Origin: Megalodesulfovibrio gigas DSM 1382 = ATCC 19364
Lineage (GTDB): Bacteria > Desulfobacterota > Desulfovibrionia > Desulfovibrionales > Desulfovibrionaceae
DNA length: 64,000 nucleotides
NCBI RefSeq assembly: GCF_000468495.1
Contig: NC_022444.1
Coordinates: 3,466,432 to 3,530,431, forward strand
Direction: 5' to 3'
A program made the translations under genes and the position numbers. Shown here piece after piece: positions 8,623 to 17,158 of the stretch. Position 1 is the first letter of the stretch, and each line of letters starts with the position of its first letter. The notes under the pieces were generated by a model, which was given only the letters and a program-made list of their open reading frames with translations, was not told the DNA's origin and made no database searches.

Positions 8623-10479
8623 GTGCGACATATGGCTATGATGAACCTTGATGTCTTTTCACAACAGTTGCTGCGATTTTACGACACGTGCCTCTCGGAG
8701 CATGGGGACACTGCGCGCGGGGCTGGCTGGCCGAACGAGACGGACCGCGGACGCAGATTCCGTATCGGATGCGAAATCATTGCGCAATTTGGCGGAGGTG
8801 ACTCTGTCACGGTCTGCGATCTTGGCTGCGGCACTGGTGAATTGTACGGCCACATCGTGCGGAACGGCCTCGACAACATTTCGTATACCGGCGTCGATCT
8901 GTCCTCTGCCGCATTGCAGTACGCCACCGAGAAGTTTCCGGCAGCCAATTTTTTGCAGCTCGATGTCCTGCAGTGTTCAGATGAGCTGCTGCAAGCAATC
9001 AATTGCGATTTCATCTTCGCCAATGGCCTCTTTACAGTCAAAAACAGTGCCAGCCACGCGACGATGTTCCGCTTCATGACCGCGACGCTCGAACGGGTAT
9101 GGCCCAAGGCCCGCCGCGGCATCATCTTTAATGTGATGTCGAAGGTCGTCGACTGGGAGCGCGAGGATCTCTTCCATGTATCATATGATGAGCTTGCCGA
9201 ATATCTTCACCGACTGGCCGGACGTTTCATTGGGTTCCGAGCCGATTATGGCCTCTATGAACTGATGGCCTACGCGGTGAAGCCGGGAGCGGCGTCGCGG
9301 CAGGCCGTCTGCCGGCCAATTCCCCCACAGGCTGCATGGATCCCTGTCTTTCGCCCGGCCCTGCCAACCGCCGAACGCCTCGCCCCATTTCTTGCGATAA
9401 TCGACCAGACCCGGCAGTATTCCAACTACGGCGGCCTGGTCGGACGGTTCGCGAAGCGCCTCTCGGAAACGTTGGGCCTTGGGGCGGACGGGGTACGCCC
9501 CGCTGTCTCCGGCACCCTGGCTCTGCTTGGAGCGATTCTTGCCAGTGCCGGACGGGCGAGTCCGGACCGTCCGTTGGCGCTTTGTCCGGCCCATACCTTC
9601 GTCGCCACAGCCAATGCGGCCGAGATGGCCGGGTACCAGCCGTATTTTGTTGATGTGGACGTCAATTCCTGGCTCTTCGAGCCGGCCATGGCCCGAAATC
9701 ATCCCGCGCTGGACAGGGTGGGCTTGGTTCTGGCGGTGGCTCCTTACGGGCAGGGCGTCGAACAGGCGGCATGGGCGGCATTCTCTCGCGACACGGGTAT
9801 TCCCGTGGTCATCGATGGCGCCGCCACCTTTGAACGATTAGCCGCATTTCCAGGGGAGTTGGTCGGACAGGTTCCGGTCGCCCTCAGCCTGCATGCGACC
9901 AAGACCTTCAGCACAGGCGAGGGCGGAGCGGTGGTCTGTGCTGACCGGGGCCTCCTCGATCGTGCGACAGCAGCGCTGAACTTCGGTTTCAATGGCGAAC
10001 GCATCAGCAGCATGCCAGGGACCAACGGCAAGATGAGCGAGTATCACGCCGCCGTCGGATTGGCAGCGTTGGAGGCTTGGCCCGAAACGCAAGCCGCCTT
10101 CGACAAGGCGGCGTACACGTATCGGCGTCAGGCTGAAGCGGCAGGGTGTGGAGACCGAGTCGTCACCGCCCCTCGCATCGCCTCCTGTTACACGCTCTAT
10201 CATGCCCGGGATGCAGTCGAGGCGGCGGCCGTTGAGAACGCTTTGCACGCAGCACGCATAGAATACAGGCACTGGTATGGCCCCGGCCTGCACCTGGAAC
10301 CTGCGTTCCGGAGCGCGCCCCGCGACGAGCTGCCCAATACGGAACAACTGGGCCGTTGCCTCATTGGTCTGCCCATGGCGCCCGATCTGTCGACGCAGGA
10401 GATTTTTCGAATCGTGGCCGCTCTTGATGCAGGGTTGCGGGGAATTTCAGGTCATGACGAGGAGGGCAACAATGGCTGA
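8623..10479 (+). CDS. Fused SAM methyltransferase and DegT/DnrJ/EryC1 aminotransferase
   Basis: The frame encodes 618 residues from GTG 8623, with in-frame ATGs at 8632, 8638 and 8641; none has a clear ribosome site. Residues ~55-160 form a class I methyltransferase (VCDLGCGTGELYGHI motif I, YTGVDLSS). From about residue 225 a PLP-dependent sugar aminotransferase of the DegT/DnrJ/EryC1 family follows, with the cofactor lysine in HATKTFSTGEGG and ALCPAHTFVATANAAEMAGY in the large domain. Such aminotransferases make amino sugars for surface glycans. The stop overlaps the next start by 8 bp, so translation is probably coupled with the acetyltransferase that would modify the new amine. Fusion of the two activities in one chain is unusual. 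Confidence 0.85.
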   Translation: MRHMAMMNLDVFSQQLLRFYDTCLSEHGDTARGAGWPNETDRGRRFRIGCEIIAQFGGGDSVTVCDLGCGTGELYGHIVRNGLDNISYTGVDLSSAALQYATEKFPAANFLQLDVLQCSDELLQAINCDFIFANGLFTVKNSASHATMFRFMTATLERVWPKARRGIIFNVMSKVVDWEREDLFHVSYDELAEYLHRLAGRFIGFRADYGLYELMAYAVKPGAASRQAVCRPIPPQAAWIPVFRPALPTAERLAPFLAIIDQTRQYSNYGGLVGRFAKRLSETLGLGADGVRPAVSGTLALLGAILASAGRASPDRPLALCPAHTFVATANAAEMAGYQPYFVDVDVNSWLFEPAMARNHPALDRVGLVLAVAPYGQGVEQAAWAAFSRDTGIPVVIDGAATFERLAAFPGELVGQVPVALSLHATKTFSTGEGGAVVCADRGLLDRATAALNFGFNGERISSMPGTNGKMSEYHAAVGLAALEAWPETQAAFDKAAYTYRRQAEAAGCGDRVVTAPRIASCYTLYHARDAVEAAAVENALHAARIEYRHWYGPGLHLEPAFRSAPRDELPNTEQLGRCLIGLPMAPDLSTQEIFRIVAALDAGLRGISGHDEEGNNG

Positions 10480-11137
10480 CGTGGTGCTTTTTGGCGCAGG
10501 GCAGATCGCGGATGTCGCACGCGTCTATATGGACACTCATGGCCCGGATCGAATCGTCGGCTTTACCGCGGATGCGGCGTACTGCACAGCCGAGACCTTT
10601 GCCGGTCGGCCGCTGGTCCCCTGGGAGGACCTTGAGCGCCATTTCCCGCCGGATCAGGTGCAACTGCTTGGTCCCCTCAGCTTTCGCAGGCTCAACGAAT
10701 TTCGCCGGGCGCGCTACCTGGAAGGCAAGGCTCGCGGTTACGCCTTCACCTCCTTCATTCACCCCGCTTGCCATAACTATGCGCAGTCCATTGGCGAGAA
10801 TTGTTTTATCCTGGAGGAGAACACGTTGCAGCCCTTTGTGTGCATCGGCAATAATGTCATGCTTTGGAGCGGCAACCACATTGGCCACCATACGCGGATC
10901 GAGGACCACTGCTTTCTGGCCGGGCATGTCGGCGTGGCGAGCAATGTGGTCATTGAGGAGGGCTGCCTCATCGCAGGCTGTGGCGGTGTCAATTATGGCG
11001 TGCGGCTCGGAGCCTGGAGTTTTGTCGGTATGGGCGCCATCATCCGAAGAGACCTCCCCCCGGAGAGTGTGACGCCCCCTACGCCGCACCCCCGCATTGC
11101 GCCGTATTCCAGCCGGCGGATACGGAGGCTGTTCTGA
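10472..11137 (+). CDS. NeuD/PglD-like sugar acetyltransferase
   Basis: A 221-residue protein starting at ATG 10472, with a GAGGAGGG ribosome site just upstream. The N-terminus (DVVLFGAGQIADVARVYM) is the Rossmann-like PglD_N domain. The C-terminal half has the hexapeptide repeats of a left-handed beta helix (IGENCFILEENTLQPFVCIG, IGHHTRIEDHCFLAG, VIEEGCLIAGCGGV). Family members N- or O-acetylate UDP- or NDP-amino sugars. Its position straight after the DegT aminotransferase suggests it acylates the amino group that enzyme installs. Its TGA shares its A with the ATG of the next gene. Confidence 0.82.
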   Translation: MADVVLFGAGQIADVARVYMDTHGPDRIVGFTADAAYCTAETFAGRPLVPWEDLERHFPPDQVQLLGPLSFRRLNEFRRARYLEGKARGYAFTSFIHPACHNYAQSIGENCFILEENTLQPFVCIGNNVMLWSGNHIGHHTRIEDHCFLAGHVGVASNVVIEEGCLIAGCGGVNYGVRLGAWSFVGMGAIIRRDLPPESVTPPTPHPRIAPYSSRRIRRLF

Positions 11138-12132
11138 TGTCCTGCCATGTGGCCACGGTCTGGCGGCGGATGCGCCGCATCATCGGCCCGGCAGAGTATC
11201 TCCCATGGAACAAGAGCCGTGTCGGACTCCCAGTCTGCCTGCCGTGCGACGAGCACTGCTGGCGTATCTGGTTTTCCGCATGCAACGAGCAGGGACAAAG
11301 CGATGCCTTGTGCGTGGACGTCGATCCATCGGATGCCATGAATATCCTGGCGTTTCGCCAGTGCCCCGGACTTGAACGCGGCGGGGACGGAGCGTTCGAC
11401 AGCGCCGGCTTGATGCCGGGGTGCGTCCTCGCGGTCGATGGCTGCATCCTGTTGTGGTATTCCGGCATGCGTCTGCGCCAGGATGTGCCGTATGAACTAG
11501 CCATCGGGCTGGCTATCAGCGAGGATGGTGGCGTCAGTTTCCGCAAGGTGAGCGAGGCCCCTGTATTGACTGCCGGACCAGACGATGCCGGTCTCGCCCA
11601 CAGCCCCATGGTCGTCCACCACCCTGACGGCTTCGAAATGTGGTATGCCGGCGGTACTGAATGGACATCGTTCGAGGGCCGTGTCAATCCACAGTATTCC
11701 CTGCGTTGCGCCCATTCTCCTGATGGCATTCACTGGACGCCAGCCGGTCCGGTTTTTGCCCTTGCGGAACAGGGAATTGGCGCTGCCGGGCGGCCATGGT
11801 TCGTCGCCTCGGAGCGGCCAAGGCTGTTTTTCGATGTCCGTGGGGCGAATCGCTTTCGCGAGCCAACCTCTGGGGAAGCCTATCGTCTGCATCATGCGCC
11901 ACTGCACGGCAAGACGATACGACCAGCTGAGATAGAGCCGGTGGTGTTCACCCCGGTACCGACAGCCGATGATTGGGACGGCTGGATGCAGGCCTATTGC
12001 TGCATCGTCCCATTCCGGGATTCGCACATCATGTTCTACACCGGCAATGGCTTTGGTCGTGCCGGCTTTGGCTATGCAGTGGCCGAGCCGGTCTCCGGTG
12101 CTGAACAGATCCCAGACCGTGGACGATCGTGA
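11137..12132 (+). CDS. Beta-propeller glycosidase-like protein
   Basis: A 331-residue protein without a signal peptide. It has repeated propeller blades typical of five-bladed GH43/GH32/GH130-like folds (LWYSGMRL, IGLAISEDGGVSF, MWYAGGTEW, CAHSPDGIHWTP, IMFYTGNGFGRAGFGYAVA). Proteins of this kind occur in lipopolysaccharide and surface-polysaccharide clusters, but their catalytic role is often unproven. The start overlaps the previous stop (TGATG), and the end overlaps the WbqC-like gene. No specific substrate can be assigned. Confidence 0.7.
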   Translation: MSCHVATVWRRMRRIIGPAEYLPWNKSRVGLPVCLPCDEHCWRIWFSACNEQGQSDALCVDVDPSDAMNILAFRQCPGLERGGDGAFDSAGLMPGCVLAVDGCILLWYSGMRLRQDVPYELAIGLAISEDGGVSFRKVSEAPVLTAGPDDAGLAHSPMVVHHPDGFEMWYAGGTEWTSFEGRVNPQYSLRCAHSPDGIHWTPAGPVFALAEQGIGAAGRPWFVASERPRLFFDVRGANRFREPTSGEAYRLHHAPLHGKTIRPAEIEPVVFTPVPTADDWDGWMQAYCCIVPFRDSHIMFYTGNGFGRAGFGYAVAEPVSGAEQIPDRGRS

Positions 12133-12929
12133 CCATGGCCTGCAGACATGCCCACCGGATCCGCCGACGCATTGCGGTCATGCAGCCGTACTTTTTTCCC
12201 TATGCCGGCTACTTCCGCCTTCTGGCAGGCGTAGACTGTTTTGTGCTGCTCGACTGCGTCCAGTTCAATCGGCGTGGCCGGGTGCACCGCACTGAAGTCC
12301 CGGCCCCGGCCGGGGGAACGCAATGGCTTACCCTGCCCCTGGCTCGGCAGCCGCGCGAGACGTGCATCCGCGACCTAGCCTTTGCGGCCGATGCCCGATC
12401 GGCCTTTGATGCTCGCTTGCACCGGCATCCTTGGCTGGCCGCTGGTTCCGGGCCTGCCTCGGACCGCGTCCGGGCCTTCCTGGGCTCCCCCCTGCTGCGG
12501 GTAATGGATTTTATCGAAGCCGGTGTGCATCTTGTCGCGGATTTGCTGGATCTGCGACCCGAAATCATCCTGGCGTCGACGCTGGAGCTTCCGCCCGACG
12601 TCCGCGGCCAGGATCGGATCATCGCCATTGTCAAGGCGCTGCAGGGAACGGAATACCTCAACGCCCCCGGTGGCCGAAGCCTCTATGACTCCCAGGCCTT
12701 CGAACAAGCAGGGCTGCAGCTCGAATTCCTGCCACCGTATGGAGGGGATTTTCCATTGCTGTTGCCAGCACTTATGTCCGTGGATCCTCGGGAGATCCAG
12801 GCCGACATCCGCCGAACAATGCGGGCCCCCATGGACATTGATTTATACGAGCATAACAGCTCGCTAAATAACGTACATTGCACTCCAGGACGGCGCGCCG
12901 GATGCGATGATTCTGCCAGAAATCATTAA
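12129..12929 (+). CDS. WbqC-like family protein
   Basis: The gene begins at GTG 12129, overlapping the preceding TGA (GTGA); ATG 12135 is the alternative. The conserved N-terminal signature IAVMQPYFFPYAGYFRLL and the following VQFNRRGRVHR motif identify the WbqC-like family found in O-antigen clusters. The biochemical role of the family is not settled; members are often next to amino-sugar acyl-transfer genes, as here. The last ~20 residues are low in conservation and overlap a small downstream frame. Confidence 0.8.
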   Translation: MTMACRHAHRIRRRIAVMQPYFFPYAGYFRLLAGVDCFVLLDCVQFNRRGRVHRTEVPAPAGGTQWLTLPLARQPRETCIRDLAFAADARSAFDARLHRHPWLAAGSGPASDRVRAFLGSPLLRVMDFIEAGVHLVADLLDLRPEIILASTLELPPDVRGQDRIIAIVKALQGTEYLNAPGGRSLYDSQAFEQAGLQLEFLPPYGGDFPLLLPALMSVDPREIQADIRRTMRAPMDIDLYEHNSSLNNVHCTPGRRAGCDDSARNH

Positions 12930-13032
12930 ATTCACTTCAGCGATTTCTGGATTGAAAAAGTCCATGGAGGATTTTTTCAACACCCTGATAAGGTTTCGTG
13001 ACAACAATTTGAAAGACGCGGGTTCGAAATGA
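12907..13032 (+). CDS. Candidate 41-residue small protein
   Basis: An ATG at 12907, inside the end of the WbqC-like gene, opens a 42-codon frame whose TGA (13030-13032) overlaps the ATG of the glycosyltransferase as ATGA. The predicted peptide is amphipathic and helical (ISGLKKSMEDFFNTLIRFRD). The exact coupling on the downstream side favours a real gene; the upstream ribosome site is weak. Confidence 0.4.
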   Translation: MILPEIIKFTSAISGLKKSMEDFFNTLIRFRDNNLKDAGSK

Positions 13033-13934
13033 AACTGGTTGCGCAAGTGATAGCAGGCAACTCGGCGCATGATCTCATTGGATGCTTTGCCCATCATAGA
13101 AGCATGGGCGTGGATGCGTTCATCGTCTGTCATTGGCATTCGGATGACAACACGCCAGAGCTGCTGCAGACCCTGGAACGGGAGCACGCCGATATCACGG
13201 TTGTGCAGCTTCCGGGGAACCTGGAACAAATTCTGGACGCTGAGCGGGCTACACTGGATCTGGCACGCAGGAAATACGACGCCGACTGGATCATCCGAAT
13301 CGATTCCGACGAACGCTGGCTTGTGCAACGCGGATCGCTCAAAGAGGCCGTGGCCAAGGAGACCCAGACGGCATCAATCACAGCGCCGCGCTATAATATT
13401 GTCTGGCCCACGCCGGAAGCAGCGGCGCAGGCGGACATCTCGTCAACAATGGCGTTGCGGGAACTCCCACTGGCCGTATTTCCGGTGACCATTGACCCGG
13501 CCGAGCGCAGCACCCTTGGAGGCATACCCTGGGTGCTTACACGCGTGGGGCCAAAATGCTGCATGCGCGCCTGTGAGTCCCTTGATTTCAACGTAGGCGG
13601 CCATGCGGTCATCAACCGGGTGAACAAACAGGGTATTCCGACTTCCGTCGCGACTGATATCGTCATTGCTCATATCGCTTTCACCACACTCGCTCGATTT
13701 GAAATCAAGATGCGTGCTGTCTCGATGATCGTCGACGCCGCGCCTGCAAACAGAAATCCCAACCTTGGCTGGCATTGGGTACGCCTTGCCGAAATTTTCA
13801 AGCAGGGCCCTGCGGCTGTGGAAGCCGAGTGGAGAAGGCAATTCATGACCCCAGAAGCAGCGGAACAGTTGGTCGGTCGCGAGGTGGTTGTTCCTGGAGA
13901 CAGGGTCTTCGAATTGGCACGAACCCTTGCTTGA
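13029..13934 (+). CDS. Family 2-like glycosyltransferase
   Basis: A 301-residue cytoplasmic protein. It starts KLVAQVIAGNSAHDLIGCFA and carries DADWIIRIDSDERW near residues 88-101, which has the DxD-like sugar-nucleotide and metal site of GT-A enzymes related to GT2/GT92 (Glyco_tranf_2_4). There is no membrane anchor. It is the likely transferase of the glycan cluster, possibly coupled to the 41-codon frame before it. Donor and acceptor are unknown. Confidence 0.72.
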   Translation: MKLVAQVIAGNSAHDLIGCFAHHRSMGVDAFIVCHWHSDDNTPELLQTLEREHADITVVQLPGNLEQILDAERATLDLARRKYDADWIIRIDSDERWLVQRGSLKEAVAKETQTASITAPRYNIVWPTPEAAAQADISSTMALRELPLAVFPVTIDPAERSTLGGIPWVLTRVGPKCCMRACESLDFNVGGHAVINRVNKQGIPTSVATDIVIAHIAFTTLARFEIKMRAVSMIVDAAPANRNPNLGWHWVRLAEIFKQGPAAVEAEWRRQFMTPEAAEQLVGREVVVPGDRVFELARTLA

Positions 13935-14089
13935 GATAGAACAACAGCGCACAATTTGTGCCCCTGAAAATTCTCATTTCCAGCGATTGAAAAGTGCCAC
14001 CTACGTTCCTTGTTTAACAACTGCCTTGCTCACAACGCTTTCTGCATCGTAGCGGGGACTTCATCGCTTTCTACATAGGGATTGACAGT

Positions 14090-15529
14090 ATGAACATTCT
14101 TCTCGTTGTCGCACCCAGAATGCCAGCATTGACGATGCAATCGACTCTCTGGTTGCCTGTCTCGTTGCTCTACCTTGCCGCCGTGCTCCGTGAAGCAGGC
14201 CACGCTCCAACTATTCTCGATCTTGCCGCGGTCCGTGTTCCCGAGGGCGTACAGCCGGAAGAGCACTATCGCACTTTGCTGCTGGACAAAATCCGCGAGC
14301 TTGATCCGGGGTATATAGGTATTAGCTGCCGTGCCACCATGGATTTTCCACAAATCAGACAACTTGCTCGTGTCATACACGAGGAAGTGCCGAACACCCC
14401 TATTTGCCTTGGCGGAGCACACCCAACGTGGCATTGCCGCGAAATACTTGAGCACTGCCCGGAAATTGATTGCATCGTGCTCGGCGAAGGAGAACCACAG
14501 GTCGTGGCGCTGGCAGAGGCCATCGCCGCCGGTGACCGACGCGCGTACGCGAATATTGAATCATTTGCGTATGTTGATAAAGAAAGCGGCAGTATTATGG
14601 TAAATCCCAGGAAATCATACATTCAAGACCTCGACACCTGGCCTTTCCCGGCCTATGATCTTGTTGATTTTTCTAATTATCACAGTAATTTTTCGACATG
14701 GCACAACCCCAAGGGGCACCAGATCAACATGCGGGCCCCAATACTTACTTCCAGGAGCTGTCCCTTCAACTGCAGCTTTTGCATGGGGCATTCAATGTCC
14801 GGAAGAGGGTTTCGCCCGCGATCGCCTGCCGAAGTCGTCCGCGAGCTTGAATTCCTGGTGCGAGAGTTTGGGCAAAACTTCTTTTGCTTTTACGACGAGA
14901 ATTGTCTTCTGCACAAGGATCGCTTCATCGCTATTTGCGATGGAATTTACAAAACAGGCTTCGACATCCAGCTCTCCGCCCCGGTTGGCTTTTATCTCAA
15001 TGCCGTCGATGAAGACATTGTCAAGGCGTTCGTGCGGGCTGGAGGCTGCGCCGTGGGCGTGCCAATTGAAACTGGAAGCAGCTACCTACGAAACAAGATT
15101 ATAGAAAAGAAAATAAGTGACGACACCATCAAGCATGTTGTTAAATTGTACAAAAAATACGATTTATTCACGTATGGGGCGTTCATCATGGGTTTTGAAG
15201 AGGATACGCCTGCCACACTGGACGAGACCATAGCCATGATCCACGAATTGCAGCTCGATGTGAACGACGTCTTCAATCTAGTGCCGTATCCTGGAACACG
15301 GATCCACGCTCAGGCCAAAAGGAACGGCACATTGCTCATCGATGACAGCCAAGCATGGAAAGGTGAGGTGATACTTGGATCGCGTGGAGGGGCGCAGCAG
15401 TTTTTCATTCAGCCTCCGGGGCTGAGCATGGAGGAGCTGAGGCAGTACCGGGCAAAATTCGACCAGCTTAGACTGTATAGCGACCGCGCGCGCAACTTGA
15501 ACAGGCAGGGACAGAAGCAGTCCCGGTAG
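14090..15529 (+). CDS. B12-binding-domain radical SAM enzyme
   Basis: A 479-residue protein. Residues 1-170 form the cobalamin-binding domain (LPVSLLYLAAVLREAGH, ICLGGAHPTWH, IVLGEGEPQ). The radical SAM domain follows with the cluster motif CPFNCSFC near residue 225, where three cysteines bind the [4Fe-4S] cluster. Family members do methylations or rearrangements on lipids, glycans or antibiotics. The position behind a sugar-modifying cluster suggests a glycan or lipid substrate, but it is separated from the glycosyltransferase by 155 bp and may have its own promoter. The 3' end adjoins a transposase remnant. Confidence 0.85.
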   Translation: MNILLVVAPRMPALTMQSTLWLPVSLLYLAAVLREAGHAPTILDLAAVRVPEGVQPEEHYRTLLLDKIRELDPGYIGISCRATMDFPQIRQLARVIHEEVPNTPICLGGAHPTWHCREILEHCPEIDCIVLGEGEPQVVALAEAIAAGDRRAYANIESFAYVDKESGSIMVNPRKSYIQDLDTWPFPAYDLVDFSNYHSNFSTWHNPKGHQINMRAPILTSRSCPFNCSFCMGHSMSGRGFRPRSPAEVVRELEFLVREFGQNFFCFYDENCLLHKDRFIAICDGIYKTGFDIQLSAPVGFYLNAVDEDIVKAFVRAGGCAVGVPIETGSSYLRNKIIEKKISDDTIKHVVKLYKKYDLFTYGAFIMGFEEDTPATLDETIAMIHELQLDVNDVFNLVPYPGTRIHAQAKRNGTLLIDDSQAWKGEVILGSRGGAQQFFIQPPGLSMEELRQYRAKFDQLRLYSDRARNLNRQGQKQSR

Positions 15530-15624
15530 TCTGGACAGTTTCGCGGCGTTCGCAAGGTGGAGCCCGGGGTGTCGGGCTATGCCGCGTCGCCTCTTTTCTC
15601 TTCCTGGGGTGCCGTTTCCGGAGC

Positions 15625-15780
15625 AGCCAGGAGGGGGGCATGCCCCCCTCATGAGCGGCTGGCCAAATATAGGTCCATGGCCGATGGCCGTCAAAGACCG
15701 AATGCGGCCGGCGGTGGTTGTAGAACCTGAACCAGTCTCCCAGCGCCTGCCAGCGACAGTCAGGGCCATTTGCTGCCTGA
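15625..15780 (-). pseudogene. IS3-type transposase C-terminal remnant
   Basis: The minus strand reads WQALGDWFRFYNHRRPHS followed by FDGHRPWTYIW, the typical end of an IS3-family integrase-core transposase. The frame lacks a start and the rest of the enzyme. A perfect 20-bp palindrome (GAGGGGGGCATGCCCCCCTC, 15631-15650) lies at its 3' side. Confidence 0.65.
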
Positions 15781-15973
15781 CGCTGTGAGCAGGAGTTGCT
15801 TTCGCGAGTTATCAGATAAATTGATGGATAAGATAAATAAAATGAGTCAATAACGATTTGTTTCCAGCGCTTCCCCTTGTTACCAAGGGAATTCCAGCTG
15901 CCTGACGGGATGATTTGCGTTGTTGCCGTTCCCTGCCAGCCTCACCGTCGCGGCATTTTGGGGGGAGCACGCT

Positions 15974-17116
15974 ATGGAACGATTCGACGCCGCGTATCTT
16001 GAGCAACGAGTGGAGCGCAATCTTGCGGCGGCAGCCGCGTTCAAGGAAGGCGGAGGGAAGGTCGGCGCGGTGTATTGCGCCTTCATGCCCAAGGAGTTGA
16101 TTGCCGCGGCGGGGGCCTTGCCGGTGTCGTTGTGCGCCGGGAGCGAGCGTCCCATTGCGGCCGCCGAGCAGTCCCTGCCGAGAAACCTGTGCCCGCTGAT
16201 CAAGTCGAGCTTCGGCTTTGCCATCACGGACCAGTGCCCCTATTTCCATGATACCGACTTCATCCTTGCCGATGCCACCTGTGACGGCAAGAAGAAGATG
16301 TTTGAGCTGCTGGCCGAGATCAAGCCGTTGCAGGTGATGCTGCTGCCGCAAAGCGCCAGCAATCCCGAAGCGCTGGACCAGTGGCACGCGGAACTGCACA
16401 AGGCCAAGGCCTCCGTGGAACTGCTCACCGGCAATATCGTCACGGATGAGGCCCTGCGCGAGCAGATCCGGCGCTACAATGCCCTGCGGCGCACCACGCG
16501 GGAGCTGTATGCCTTGAATGCAGGGGAAACACCCCTGGCCTTTGGTCGCGAGTTGGCGGTGATCACCGATTCGGCCGGCTTTGACATCGATCTTCCCGGC
16601 CGGCTTGCCGAGATGGCCAGGGCCGCGGAGGTGCTTCGCGCCCGGGCTCTGGATGACGCGTTTGTGCGCGACATGCGCGCAAGGCCGCGCATCCTGCTGA
16701 CCGGATGCCCCAACACCAACAAAAAAGTGCTCCATCTCCTCGAAGATGCCGGGGGCGTGGTGGTTGCCATGGAGAACTGCGGCGGGCTCAAGACGGCCGG
16801 GCTGCAGGTGGACGAACGGGACGACCCCTTGCGCGCCCTGGCGCGCAGCTCCCTGGCCGTGGCCTGCCCGTGCATGACGCCCAATGCCGCACGGCTTGAC
16901 CTGCTGGGGCAACTCATCGACGCCTTTGCCATCGACGGCGTGGTGGAACTGATCTGGCAGGCCTGCCACACCTACAACATTGAGGCCTTCAGCGTCCGGC
17001 GGCATGTCATGCAGACGAAGGGCGTCTCGTATCTGCAAATCGAGACGGACTATTCCGAAAGCGATGTGGAACAACTCCGGGTGCGGGTCGAAGCCTTTCT
17101 TGAAATGCTGCGCTGA
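15974..17116 (+). CDS. 2-hydroxyacyl-CoA dehydratase (HgdB/YjiM)-family protein
   Basis: A 380-residue protein starting at ATG 15974 behind GGGGGAG. Sequence features match the HgdB/BcrB/YjiM D-component family: FMPKELIAAAGALPVSLCAG near the start, RNLCPLIKSSFG, DATCDGKKKMFELL and a C-terminal LIWQACHTYN. Conserved cysteines bind iron-sulfur clusters; single-gene members include double-cubane cluster proteins. Canonical enzymes need an ATP-dependent activator (HgdC/YjiL), and none is encoded in this window. It lies 42 bp before a transporter operon, so its substrate is probably imported by it. Catalytic role is inferred. Confidence 0.8.
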   Translation: MERFDAAYLEQRVERNLAAAAAFKEGGGKVGAVYCAFMPKELIAAAGALPVSLCAGSERPIAAAEQSLPRNLCPLIKSSFGFAITDQCPYFHDTDFILADATCDGKKKMFELLAEIKPLQVMLLPQSASNPEALDQWHAELHKAKASVELLTGNIVTDEALREQIRRYNALRRTTRELYALNAGETPLAFGRELAVITDSAGFDIDLPGRLAEMARAAEVLRARALDDAFVRDMRARPRILLTGCPNTNKKVLHLLEDAGGVVVAMENCGGLKTAGLQVDERDDPLRALARSSLAVACPCMTPNAARLDLLGQLIDAFAIDGVVELIWQACHTYNIEAFSVRRHVMQTKGVSYLQIETDYSESDVEQLRVRVEAFLEMLR

Positions 17117-17158
17117 ATGGGCGCTGCGTTGCACTCTCAACCAGTTTGGAGGATGTGC

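Noticed and set aside
15812-17140. 442-codon minus-strand frame opposite the HgdB-like gene
   Set aside because: Composition is that of an antisense shadow and the plus strand has family motifs.
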